Below, piece by piece: positions 1 through 6,839 of a stretch of DNA of 8,569 nt. The translations under genes were made by a program, and so were the position numbers. Source of the DNA: Anaerolineae bacterium (GTDB lineage: Bacteria; Chloroflexota; Anaerolineae; 4572-78; NAK82); NCBI GenBank assembly GCA_025062175.1, contig JANXAX010000087.1, positions 1 to 8,569 on the forward strand, written 5' to 3'. The first letter of the stretch is position 1. Every line of letters starts with the position of its first letter. Below the pieces are notes generated by a model, which worked only from the letters and a program-made list of their open reading frames with translations, made no database searches and was not told the origin of the DNA.

Positions 1-420
1 CTGAGCCTCGGTAACCAGCGGAGCACCCATAACCTGGATCGTGCGTTGGTGAGAGGAATAGAGTAGGGTGACCTCGACATCGACAGAAGGAAGACGATGC
101 TCTGCTGCCTCAAGGAGCGCGGTCACAAGCTGTTGCGAGGGAATTAGCTCGCTCAGGTGACATCCTACGCAGTTATGCCGCTCAACCAGCGCCTCAAAAC
201 GAGGATTGGCCTGGACAACGATCATCTGTTCGTCCAAAACAGCCAGCCCATTTGGCGCTGTGGCCCACACAATGCGCAGCTTCTGATTCGCGACTTCTAG
301 CTCGCGACGTCTGGCACGCTCTTGCCGGTAGATGCGCACCAGGTCCTCGCCATAGCGCTTCGCTTGCGCATAGGCCATTTCAGTTTCACTGGGTATGTCA
401 CACGGAGGTTCGTCCATCAT
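1..420 (-). CDS. PAS-domain signalling protein, N-terminal part (cut by window edge)
   Basis: This reading frame is open on the minus strand from 498 to the left edge, so only the N-terminus is present. From the ATG at 420 it gives 140 residues. Residues 15-49 (from MAYAQAKRYGEDLVRIYRQE) are highly charged and helical, with a heptad-like pattern typical of a coiled coil. Residues 50-140 look like a PAS fold: the stretch TAPNGLAVLDEQMIVVQANP at 54-73 matches the usual PAS core of 'G + hydrophobic strand + D + NP'. There is no signal peptide or membrane span in this part, so it is probably cytoplasmic. Proteins that start this way usually continue into a histidine kinase, GGDEF, HD or GAF module, but the output domain lies outside the window. 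The start is not certain. A GAGGAG at 439-444 is 18 nt upstream, a second ATG follows at 417, and in-frame GTG codons lie at 462 and 459. Residues 84-88 (CVGCH) spell a CxxCH motif, which is probably chance. Confidence 0.8.
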   Translation of the reverse strand, partial: MMDEPPCDIPSETEMAYAQAKRYGEDLVRIYRQERARRRELEVANQKLRIVWATAPNGLAVLDEQMIVVQANPRFEALVERHNCVGCHLSELIPSQQLVTALLEAAEHRLPSVDVEVTLLYSSHQRTIQVMGAPLVTEAQ

Positions 421-438
421 TCGTCGGTTTATCCACCG

Positions 439-444
439 CTCCTC
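439..444 (-). promoter_or_regulatory. Possible Shine-Dalgarno of the PAS gene, unusually distant
   Basis: GAGGAG on the minus strand lies 18 nt before the ATG at 420, too far for a standard site. The stretch between them can form a small hairpin (CGGT/ACCG, loop of six), which could shorten the effective distance. Otherwise the true start may be elsewhere. Weak evidence. Confidence 0.3.
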
Positions 445-463
445 AGCAGCACGTATCACCACG

Positions 464-492
464 AGTGTAGTATGAAAATGTGTGCCGTGCAA
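464..492 (-). promoter_or_regulatory. Possible weak promoter for the PAS gene
   Basis: On the minus strand TTGCAC (492-487) is followed after 17 nt by TACACT (469-464). The spacing is right, but only three and four of six bases match the sigma70 consensus. A start site near 457 would place the GAGGAG at 439-444 and the ATG at 420 within the transcript and would exclude the upstream GTG codons as starts. It lies about 28 bp from the alaS -35 box, giving a divergent arrangement. Confidence 0.3.
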
Positions 493-519
493 GCGGTGTC
501 AGTCCTTGCAAATCCTCTT

Positions 520-548
520 TTGACATCCTCTTTCTCTCCCATTACAAT
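520..548 (+). promoter_or_regulatory. Sigma70-type promoter of the alaS operon
   Basis: A perfect -35 hexamer TTGACA (520-525), a 17-nt spacer and the -10 hexamer TACAAT (543-548, five of six) form a near-consensus housekeeping promoter. Transcription would begin around G555, giving a leader of about 113 nt before alaS. It is the only convincing promoter upstream of the six plus-strand genes, which are separated by gaps of at most about 22 nt, so it probably drives all of them. Confidence 0.8.
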
Positions 549-558
549 CTCAATGGGA
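537..558. repeat. Inverted repeat over the -10 box of the alaS promoter
   Basis: TCCCATT (537-543) and AATGGGA (552-558) are perfect 7-bp inverted arms separated by 8 bp, and they bracket the -10 element and the predicted start site. A dimeric protein bound here would block the promoter. Escherichia coli AlaRS is known to repress alaS by binding a palindrome at its own promoter, so an operator role, possibly autogenous, is a reasonable inference. It is not demonstrated. Confidence 0.5.
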
Positions 559-667
559 ATATCCCGCTGGTTTTTTGTATGTTAATTAAGCACAAGGAGC
601 TGGCTTCTCCGACTACGGATGCCAGTTTGTTTCAACATTGTTTCGGGAATGGGGGCTTTACACGCTC
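555..667 (+). promoter_or_regulatory. 5' leader of alaS, no recognised riboswitch
   Basis: This is the predicted untranslated leader between the promoter and the alaS ATG. At its 5' end GGGA-ATA-TCCC (555-565) can form a 4-bp hairpin followed by a run of six T (571-576). Further on, GGAG and CTCC (597-600 and 608-611 region) could pair weakly. Neither is strong enough to call an attenuator or terminator. The conserved T-box bulge that pairs with the tRNA acceptor end was looked for and not seen. The rest of this stretch shows nothing recognisable. Confidence 0.35.
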
Positions 668-3382
668 ATGAACAGTGCTCAAATCCGCCAGGCCTTTCTG
701 GATTATTTCCGCCAAAATGGCCATGTCATCGTGCCGAGTGCTTCGCTTGTGCCCAGCAACGATCCAACCTTGTTGTTCACCAATGCTGGCATGGTGCAAT
801 TTAAGGACGTCTTCTTGGGCCTGGAAAAGCGTGATTACCAACGCGCCGCGACGGTGCAGAAGTGCATGCGTGTCTCCGGCAAACATAATGACCTAGAAAA
901 CGTCGGCCCCTCTCCACGGCACCACACCTTCTTCGAAATGTTGGGCAATTTCTCCTTCGGCGACTATTTCAAGAAGGAGGCCATCCGTTATGCCTATGAG
1001 TGTTTGACCCAGGTTTACGGGCTCGACCCCGACCGTCTCTACTACACCGTGCACCAAGACGATGATGAGGCCTATGGCTACTGGATCCACGACATTGGAG
1101 TTGATCCGGCCCGTGTCCATCGCATGGGCGATAAGACCAATTTCTGGATGATGGGCGACACTGGCCCATGTGGCCCTACCAGTGAAGTGCACTATGATTG
1201 GGGTGCCGAGTATTGCACATGTGGGCAATCGAACTGCAGCGTTGCTCTTGACAATGGATGCGAGCGCTGGCTGGAGATCTGGAATCTGGTCTTCATGCAG
1301 TTCAATCAGCGGGCAGATGGCACCCGGGTGTCGCTTCCACGCACTGGGGTGGACACAGGAATGGGTTTAGAACGCATTGTGGCCGTCATCCAAGGGAAAC
1401 GTAGCAACTACGATACTGATCTGTTTACACCGATTATGGATCGGGTGCAGCAGCTGCTCGGCCATACCATGGCGCAGCGCGAACAACACATGGTGGCCTA
1501 TCGCGTCATCGCCGACCATAGCCGCGCTGTGACCTTCATGATCGGTGACGGGGTCATACCAGGCAATGAAGGGCGACGGTATGTCTTGCGCCTGATTTTA
1601 CGGCGTGCCGCGCGCTATGGGCGCCTAGCCGGCTTCACCGAACCCTTCCTTGCTGAAGTGGCACGTGTGGTGATCGATCAGATGTCCCCCCATTACACCG
1701 AACTGCGCACCCGAGCCGATTTTATCCTGAGCGTCATCACCCAGGAAGAGGAGCGCTTTTACCAAACCTATGAGTTCGGGCTCAACATGTTGAGCGAGCT
1801 TATCGAGCAACTGAAGAAGGAAGGACGTACCACTATTTCTGGCGCCGATGCCTTCAAATTGCACGCCACGTATGGGTTCCCCTTCGAACTCACACGTGAT
1901 ATCGCGGCCGAGAATGGCTTGCTGGTTGACGAAGCCGGCTATCGGGAGGCGATGGCCGAACATGAAAAAGTGTCTGCGTCGGAGCGCTTCAAACTGGGTG
2001 ATCTGGATAGCCTGGCTCTCTATGCGAACCTGCTCGAGCGGCTGAAAGCAGAACGCAAGCTGAGCCCCCAAGGTGTCCGACACAATCCCTACGAAACACC
2101 TGAAATCGAGACCAAGCTGGTGGCGATTTTGCGTGATAAAATGCCCGTCCGGGAAGCGCGGGCTGGAGAGCAGCTGGAAATCGTGCTGGCCGACACGGTT
2201 TTCTATGTGGAGTCCGGAGGTCAGGTCAGCGACACGGGGTCTATCGCACATTACCATGATCCGGACTCGCCACCGGTCTGGGAGTTCCAAGTCGAAGACG
2301 TGCGCCAGCCGGTGACCGGCTTGATCGTCCATATTGGCCAGCTCAAGTCGGGCACGATGCGTGTCGATGACACGGTGTGGGCCTCGGTGGATCTGGATCG
2401 CCGTTGGGATATTATGCGCAATCATACCGCCACTCATCTCCTACACAGCGAGCTGCGCTACGTGCTGGGCGAACATGTCCAACAAGCTGGCTCTTTGGTG
2501 GCGCCGGACCGTCTGCGCTTTGACTTCACCCATCCCACGATGCTGACCCAGGAGGAGCTGCGCACTGTCGAGAGCCTGGTCAACGAAGCGATCATGGCCA
2601 ACTACGCAGTGCGCATCGAACAGAAAGAGTACCGCCGGGCCGTTGCAGAAGGAGCCATAGCACTTTTCGGGGAGAAGTATGGCGATGTGGTGCGCGTGGT
2701 CAAGATCGGTGAGGATGACGAAATCTTCAGCCAGGAGCTCTGTGGCGGCACTCATGTCGAGTATACTGGCGACATTGGACTGTTCTACATCGTATCGGAG
2801 AGCGGCGTCGCAGCCGGGATCCGGCGTATTGAAGCGGTGACGGGCCGGCATGCCTATCAGCTGGTACAAAAGCGCATGATGGCGCTTGATGCCGCGGCCG
2901 CTTTCCTGGGATGTGCTCCTGAAGAGATCGACCGCAAGGTTTTAGGCCTTTTGGATCAGCTGCAGGCGAAGGAAAAAATGATCGCCCAACTGCGGCGCGA
3001 GCTAGCCCGCCGAGACTTTGAGCACATCCTGGGCGAAGTCAAAAGGATCGACAGCGTCAACGTCCTATCTGCTAAGGTAGACGTGAGCGATATCACCACT
3101 CTACGTGAGATGAGCGACTGGTTCCGGGAACGGCTGGGCTCCGGGGTGATTGTCCTGGGTACAGTGCTGAATGGAAAACCCAACTTTGTGGCCGCGGTGA
3201 CACCCGACCTGGTGCAACGGGGCGTCCATGCCGGCAACCTCGTGCGCGCGGTGGCCCAAAGAGTCGGGGGAAGCGGGGGTGGCAAACCCACTTTAGCCCA
3301 AGCAGGAGGTCACGACGTAACGCGAATGGACGAAGCGTTAGAAGTCGTGCCGGACTTGGTGCGTCAAGCTTTGCACGATTGA
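668..3382 (+). CDS. alaS: Alanyl-tRNA synthetase (complete, 904 aa)
   Basis: Charges tRNA-Ala with alanine in the cytoplasm using ATP, and hydrolyses mischarged Ser- and Gly-tRNA-Ala. The class II catalytic domain fills about residues 1-250: motif 2 around TFFEMLGNFSFGDYFK (87-102) and motif 3 at GVDTGMGLERIV (227-238). The editing domain has FYVESGGQ (512-519) and the zinc ligand set H586, H590 (HTATH), C692 and H696 (CGGTH). The C-terminal DHHA1-type domain carries the glycine-rich GGSGGGKPTLAQAGG (867-881). All known domains are present and the length is slightly above the 875-885 usual in other bacteria. A cysteine cluster at 183-198 (C183, C185, C190, C198) lies in the insertion before the LEIWN motif and could bind metal. 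The ATG at 668 is chosen because the protein then starts like other AlaRS (MNSAQIRQAF). A TTG at 638 would only add ten atypical residues. The nearest purine run, GGGGG at 651-655, is 12 nt away, so the ribosome site is weak. First gene of the operon. Confidence 0.99.
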   Translation: MNSAQIRQAFLDYFRQNGHVIVPSASLVPSNDPTLLFTNAGMVQFKDVFLGLEKRDYQRAATVQKCMRVSGKHNDLENVGPSPRHHTFFEMLGNFSFGDYFKKEAIRYAYECLTQVYGLDPDRLYYTVHQDDDEAYGYWIHDIGVDPARVHRMGDKTNFWMMGDTGPCGPTSEVHYDWGAEYCTCGQSNCSVALDNGCERWLEIWNLVFMQFNQRADGTRVSLPRTGVDTGMGLERIVAVIQGKRSNYDTDLFTPIMDRVQQLLGHTMAQREQHMVAYRVIADHSRAVTFMIGDGVIPGNEGRRYVLRLILRRAARYGRLAGFTEPFLAEVARVVIDQMSPHYTELRTRADFILSVITQEEERFYQTYEFGLNMLSELIEQLKKEGRTTISGADAFKLHATYGFPFELTRDIAAENGLLVDEAGYREAMAEHEKVSASERFKLGDLDSLALYANLLERLKAERKLSPQGVRHNPYETPEIETKLVAILRDKMPVREARAGEQLEIVLADTVFYVESGGQVSDTGSIAHYHDPDSPPVWEFQVEDVRQPVTGLIVHIGQLKSGTMRVDDTVWASVDLDRRWDIMRNHTATHLLHSELRYVLGEHVQQAGSLVAPDRLRFDFTHPTMLTQEELRTVESLVNEAIMANYAVRIEQKEYRRAVAEGAIALFGEKYGDVVRVVKIGEDDEIFSQELCGGTHVEYTGDIGLFYIVSESGVAAGIRRIEAVTGRHAYQLVQKRMMALDAAAAFLGCAPEEIDRKVLGLLDQLQAKEKMIAQLRRELARRDFEHILGEVKRIDSVNVLSAKVDVSDITTLREMSDWFRERLGSGVIVLGTVLNGKPNFVAAVTPDLVQRGVHAGNLVRAVAQRVGGSGGGKPTLAQAGGHDVTRMDEALEVVPDLVRQALHD

Positions 3383-3397
3383 ACGCCAAGCCTCTTC

Positions 3398-4711
3398 GTG
3401 CGAGAACACCCTGCAATGCGCACGCTTCTTGAGTCGATCCGAAACGCTACACTGGTTTCTCGGAGTACCCATCCTAGGGCAAAATCGCCATACAGAGCGC
3501 TCAGCCTGCTCGATTTGGGCGCTGAATCGCTGAAAGCGGTCGTAGCCCGACGAGAAGAAGATGCCGTCCGGATTTTAGGTTATGGCCTTGCTTCGACACG
3601 AGGTTGTTCCTTGGAGGGTGATCGAGCCGCCATCCTCACGCTTGCCACCGCTGCCGAGGAGGCGCTGACTATGGCAGAGGATCATACGGCGTCCGTTTCA
3701 GGGCACAAGGTTGTGCCAGACGACGCGGTTTTCTGCCTCCCGGTACGTTTTATCCGTAGCCAGATGATCGTCCTGCGCCAAAGACGTTCTGATCCCACCA
3801 CACCCATTTCGGCTCGTGAAGTGAAGAAACTGCACGAACGGGCAGCTCACTTGCTTCGTGAGCGCTTATCTGGCCCAAACGGCTCGAGCGAGACTTGGGA
3901 GGTACTCGCTCCAACGAGCGCTAGCACAGTGTTCTTCGTGGATGGTCATCCAGTCAGTGATGCGGTGGGGCTGAAAGGCAAAACGTTCGCCGCCTCGATG
4001 CTCGGTATGGCTGTGCCATCCCGGATTGTCAGCTCCGTGGCGACGATCGCCAGTAAGCTGGAGGTTGTGCCTTATGCCATTATGAGCGCGCCACAATCCC
4101 TGGCCGCGTTGACGCCACAGCGCGAGGCGATCCTGATCGACGTGGGGCGCGATGGTACTAGCGTTAACTTGATCCGCCACAGTGCCTTGATGGCAGTAAT
4201 GTGGTGGCCCCAGGGTGGCGAGTATTTCACCATCAATCTGGCGCGGACGTTTCACTGTCTGCCCGAGCACGCCGAAGAGCTGAAACGTGCCTACGTGGCC
4301 AATCTTCTCTCCCCAGAGGATGTTGTATTGGTGAAACGCGCTTTGGAAAAACCAATGCGTGAATGGTTCGACTCACTGGTATCCGTCCTGCGCGCTTTGG
4401 CAGACGATCACGGACATACTATAAGTGTGCTGCTCGATGAACGACAGACGGTCGCATATCATGAGAATGTCCTGCCCGGTCGCATATTTGTCACCGGGGG
4501 AGGCAGTCTACTGCCCGACCTTGTTTCGGCAATGCACAACTTGGAAGCAGTGGCAGGAATACCCTTTGATCGTGCCGTCGAGATCGAGCCTTTGGGACGC
4601 TTTCTGGGCATGCGCCGACCCGGTCAACTCCTCCTAATCGATATGCCTCGTCATCCCCTAGGCGACCTGTTGGCATCAGCGATAGGGCTGGCAACCGGGG
4701 TAACGTGGTGA
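3398..4711 (+). CDS. FtsA/PilM-like actin-fold protein without membrane-targeting tail
   Basis: Family assignment is by motif order, not by search. LLDLGAESLKAVVA (37-50) fits the phosphate-1 loop. Residues 109-153, with CLPVRFIRSQ and ISAREVKKLHERAAHLL, fit the FtsA-specific 1C (SHS2) domain. FFVDGHPVSDAVGLKGKTF (179-197) fits the FtsA segment before domain 2. LIDVGRDGTSVNLI (246-259) fits phosphate-2, and GRIFVTGGGSLLPDL (361-375) fits the adenosine loop. FtsA recruits divisome proteins to FtsZ; PilM docks on the N-terminus of PilN. Which role applies here is unknown. The phosphate-2 loop departs from the FtsA form (DIGGGTTD) and looks more like PilM. The protein ends at LASAIGLATGVTW, where the actin fold ends, so the linker and amphipathic helix of classical FtsA are absent. 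The start is a GTG at 3398 or an ATG at 3416 (residue 7); neither has a clear ribosome site. It begins 15 nt after alaS and its stop touches the next gene. Confidence 0.8.
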   Translation: MREHPAMRTLLESIRNATLVSRSTHPRAKSPYRALSLLDLGAESLKAVVARREEDAVRILGYGLASTRGCSLEGDRAAILTLATAAEEALTMAEDHTASVSGHKVVPDDAVFCLPVRFIRSQMIVLRQRRSDPTTPISAREVKKLHERAAHLLRERLSGPNGSSETWEVLAPTSASTVFFVDGHPVSDAVGLKGKTFAASMLGMAVPSRIVSSVATIASKLEVVPYAIMSAPQSLAALTPQREAILIDVGRDGTSVNLIRHSALMAVMWWPQGGEYFTINLARTFHCLPEHAEELKRAYVANLLSPEDVVLVKRALEKPMREWFDSLVSVLRALADDHGHTISVLLDERQTVAYHENVLPGRIFVTGGGSLLPDLVSAMHNLEAVAGIPFDRAVEIEPLGRFLGMRRPGQLLLIDMPRHPLGDLLASAIGLATGVTW

Positions 4712-4716
4712 AGGGA
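4711..4716 (+). promoter_or_regulatory. Ribosome binding site choosing the ATG at 4726
   Basis: AAGGGA lies 9 nt before the ATG at 4726 and directly after the stop codon of the preceding gene (4709-4711). This favours the ATG over the in-frame GTG codons at 4705 and 4708, which overlap that stop. Either choice implies translational coupling of the two genes. Confidence 0.6.
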
Positions 4717-4725
4717 TCTGTGCAT

Positions 4726-6384
4726 ATGCGAAAGACGGCCCAATCCGTGGCCGCGGCACAGGAAGCCGCTCGAGAAAAACCAGCCCAGGTGATTTACCTC
4801 GATCCAGACGACGACGCGGCGGTCGTGCGTGACCGGCTGGAATGGGCCGAGGCAGAGCGGGTGTTGCTAGTGCTTCCATGGCGCAATCGGGCATTGCGCA
4901 GCCTGGTGAGCTTGAAGCTCATCGCGCGCTACGCCAGCAGCACCGGCCGCGTCGCCGCGTTGGTCACACCCGACCCGCGGGTGAGCGAGTTGGCCACCGA
5001 AGCCGGTTTGACCACTTTCAGCTCGATCGAACACGCGCGTCGCTCTCAATGGCTGAAATCCATCGATGAGACACCACCGAGCCACTTGGATGAATTGGTC
5101 ACCGCCTATGATGAGGTGACCGAGCCGGAGAAGGTGGCGGGTATCTCACTGCCGGAACGACCTCTGCGCAAAGTTGTGCGCCCGAAGTGGTTGCCCGTCT
5201 TTCATATCAAACCCCGTCGACGCTTGTCCCCTTCCCAGGTGCTGATGCGGCGACTTCTGAGCGCTCTGGGTTTCTTGATCCTGCTAGCGGTCCTGAGCGC
5301 TATGATCGGCGTGGTTGTGCTGTTGCTCTATCCGCAGGGCTCGATCCACTTGAGACCTAAGCGGATCCCCGTGCAGACAGAGTTGACCCTGCGAGCCGAC
5401 CCGCAGGCCGAAAAGATCAATTACCAAACGTTGGACATACCGGCACGCTTGGCACAGGTGGAGCTGCGTGATGTGGGCGTGATTGCACCCTCCGGCGCCA
5501 GCGCGTTACCCACCGAACGTGCCAGTGGTGCCGTGACATTCATCAACCGTACCCTGCAAGAGGTGACCGTGCCGATCAGCACCACGGTCAGCACGTCGCG
5601 TGGTCTCAACATACGCTTTACCACGAACATCACGGTAACCGTGCCGGCGGCAGTGAACGCCACCGCCGTCGTGACGGTCACCGCTGTGGATCCAGGCCCC
5701 ATCGGCAATGTGGCGGCTGGCCAGATTAACCGGATTGAAAATCCCGTCCTGGCACGGCAACTGGCAGTCATCAACGAACTCCCGACCAGCGGCGGGGCAG
5801 TCAAGCAAGCAGGTGTGGTCACCCGTGAGGACAAGGACCGTCTATGGTCCATCGTTTTGCAAAAGATGTATCAGGTGGGCTATAGCCGCCTCAAGGAAGA
5901 GCTGGCAGAGCAGGAGTTTTTGCCACCCGAATCGGTGATCGTGTTGCCTCTGGAAGGAATTTTCACCCCTAGCCTGGATGGGGAGCAGGCTGACCAGCTT
6001 TCCCTCGACATGCATGCTGTAGTGCGCGGGACCGTGATCGCAACTCAGCATGCTAACCGGCTGGGACTGGCTGCCCTGCAGGCAGAGCTGCCCCGAGAGC
6101 ACAAGCTGGACCCCCGCAGTCTTCAGTTTGAAATTGGCGAGGTCTTGAGTGTTGCAGACGACCGCTCGGTCACCTTTACGATGCGAGCCTCGGGCGAGGC
6201 GATCGCGCAAATCGACGTTGACCGAGTTGCGAGTATTGTGCGAGGACTGCCAGTTGATCAAGCTCAGCAGCTGCTTGCACAGCAACTGCCGTTGGCCGAG
6301 ACACCCTTGGTGTCGGTCACACCGAACTGGTTGGGCCGCTTGCCCTGGCTACCATTTCGCATTCAGGTGAACGTGGTGGAATAG
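4726..6384 (+). CDS. Single-pass membrane protein with baseplate-J-like outer domain
   Basis: From the ATG at 4726 the product has 552 residues in three parts. Residues about 20-110 form an alpha/beta domain with strand-like runs (VIYLDPDDDAAVV, RVLLVLPW, VAALVTPDP) and the conserved-looking SLVSLKLIARYAS. I recall similar domains in membrane proteins of Chloroflexota and candidate-phyla bacteria, but no function. A basic stretch (RRR, 164-166) precedes one strong membrane span at about 177-202, so the N-terminus should be cytoplasmic and the C-terminus outside. Residues about 258-335 read like a Baseplate_J/gp47 core: ASGAVTFINRTLQEVTVP, then a Thr/Val-rich strand region, then DPGPIGNVAAGQINRIENP. 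The C-terminus (GLPVDQAQQLLAQQLPL, then NWLGRLPWLPFRI) resembles the end of other proteins of this type. No other phage tail gene is nearby, so this is not a phage remnant. Coupling to the FtsA-like gene suggests they work together at the membrane. Confidence 0.8.
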   Translation: MRKTAQSVAAAQEAAREKPAQVIYLDPDDDAAVVRDRLEWAEAERVLLVLPWRNRALRSLVSLKLIARYASSTGRVAALVTPDPRVSELATEAGLTTFSSIEHARRSQWLKSIDETPPSHLDELVTAYDEVTEPEKVAGISLPERPLRKVVRPKWLPVFHIKPRRRLSPSQVLMRRLLSALGFLILLAVLSAMIGVVVLLLYPQGSIHLRPKRIPVQTELTLRADPQAEKINYQTLDIPARLAQVELRDVGVIAPSGASALPTERASGAVTFINRTLQEVTVPISTTVSTSRGLNIRFTTNITVTVPAAVNATAVVTVTAVDPGPIGNVAAGQINRIENPVLARQLAVINELPTSGGAVKQAGVVTREDKDRLWSIVLQKMYQVGYSRLKEELAEQEFLPPESVIVLPLEGIFTPSLDGEQADQLSLDMHAVVRGTVIATQHANRLGLAALQAELPREHKLDPRSLQFEIGEVLSVADDRSVTFTMRASGEAIAQIDVDRVASIVRGLPVDQAQQLLAQQLPLAETPLVSVTPNWLGRLPWLPFRIQVNVVE

Positions 6385-6394
6385 TACCAACGAA

Positions 6395-6817
6395 ATGCAA
6401 GCGGACAATGCTGGTATGGTGATCATCGCATTGGATGTGGGCGAACGGCGCATCGGGGTGGCAGTCAGCGACCCGAGTGGCACGCTGGCAACACCCCATG
6501 GGATTATTGAGCGTCGCTCTCGGTCGCAGGACTTTGCGACCATCGCTGAGCTAGTACGCAGATTGGGCGCCCAACGGGTGATCGTGGGACTGCCTATTTC
6601 ACTGGACGGAACGATTGGACCCCAGGCGCGCCGCGTGATGCGCTATGCCCAAGCGCTGGCCCGAGCGCTCAGCGTGCCCATCGAGATGGTAGACGAACGT
6701 TATTCAACCGCGCTCGCACAAGCTCTTCTGAGCGAAGCCGGTCGCCGAACGCGGGCTCAGCTGGATGCTGCCGCAGCTGCGGTGATCCTACAAGAATACC
6801 TGGACCATCGCACGTGA
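6395..6817 (+). CDS. ruvX: RuvX/YqgF, putative Holliday junction resolvase or pre-16S rRNA nuclease
   Basis: A small cytoplasmic nuclease of the RNase H/RuvC fold. YqgF has been linked to 16S rRNA 5'-end maturation in E. coli and to Holliday junction cleavage in other bacteria. Family motifs are all present: ALDVGERRIGVAVSDP (12-27) with the first acidic residue D14, VIVGLPISLDGTIGPQA (62-78), VDERYSTALAQ (99-109) with D100/E101, and LDAAAAAVILQEYL (123-136) with D124. The length of 140 aa is normal. Homologues usually start only a few residues before the ALDVG strand, so the ATG at 6416 (residue 8) is a serious alternative; neither start has a good ribosome site (a weak GCGGA precedes 6416). 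It begins 10 nt after the membrane-protein gene and ends 22 nt before mltG, an adjacency common in bacteria. Confidence 0.95.
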   Translation: MQADNAGMVIIALDVGERRIGVAVSDPSGTLATPHGIIERRSRSQDFATIAELVRRLGAQRVIVGLPISLDGTIGPQARRVMRYAQALARALSVPIEMVDERYSTALAQALLSEAGRRTRAQLDAAAAAVILQEYLDHRT

Positions 6818-6825
6818 TCGTCTGC

Positions 6826-6831
6826 AGGAGG
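6826..6831 (+). promoter_or_regulatory. Strong Shine-Dalgarno fixing the GTG start of mltG
   Basis: AGGAGG lies 8 nt before the GTG at 6840. It is the best ribosome site in the window and decides for the GTG start, which also places the membrane anchor correctly at the N-terminus. Confidence 0.8.
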
Positions 6832-6839
6832 GATACTTC

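Noticed and set aside
555..667. T-box riboswitch before alaS
   Set aside because: Leaders of tRNA synthetase genes can carry T-boxes, also in Chloroflexota, but this leader is only about 113 nt, lacks the conserved T-box bulge sequence and has no strong terminator stem.
638..667. Start of alaS at TTG 638
   Set aside because: Would add ten residues (LFREWGLYTL) not expected at an AlaRS N-terminus; the ATG at 668 gives the usual start.
252..671. Short plus-strand open frames before alaS
   Set aside because: They run opposite the PAS-protein gene or through the promoter region, overlap each other and lack convincing ribosome sites.
1625..2437. Long minus-strand open frame (270 codons) within alaS
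   Set aside because: Lies opposite conserved AlaRS sequence, shows no family motif and no ribosome site; a by-product of codon bias.
3398..4711. Calling the actin-fold gene ftsA
   Set aside because: No C-terminal targeting helix, an altered phosphate-2 loop and no ftsZ or ftsQ neighbour; a PilM-like or separate subfamily is as likely.
4726..6384. Phage tail or contractile injection system remnant, because of the baseplate-J-like domain
   Set aside because: The protein has a membrane span and a cytoplasmic domain, and sits among housekeeping genes with no tail sheath, tube or spike gene nearby.
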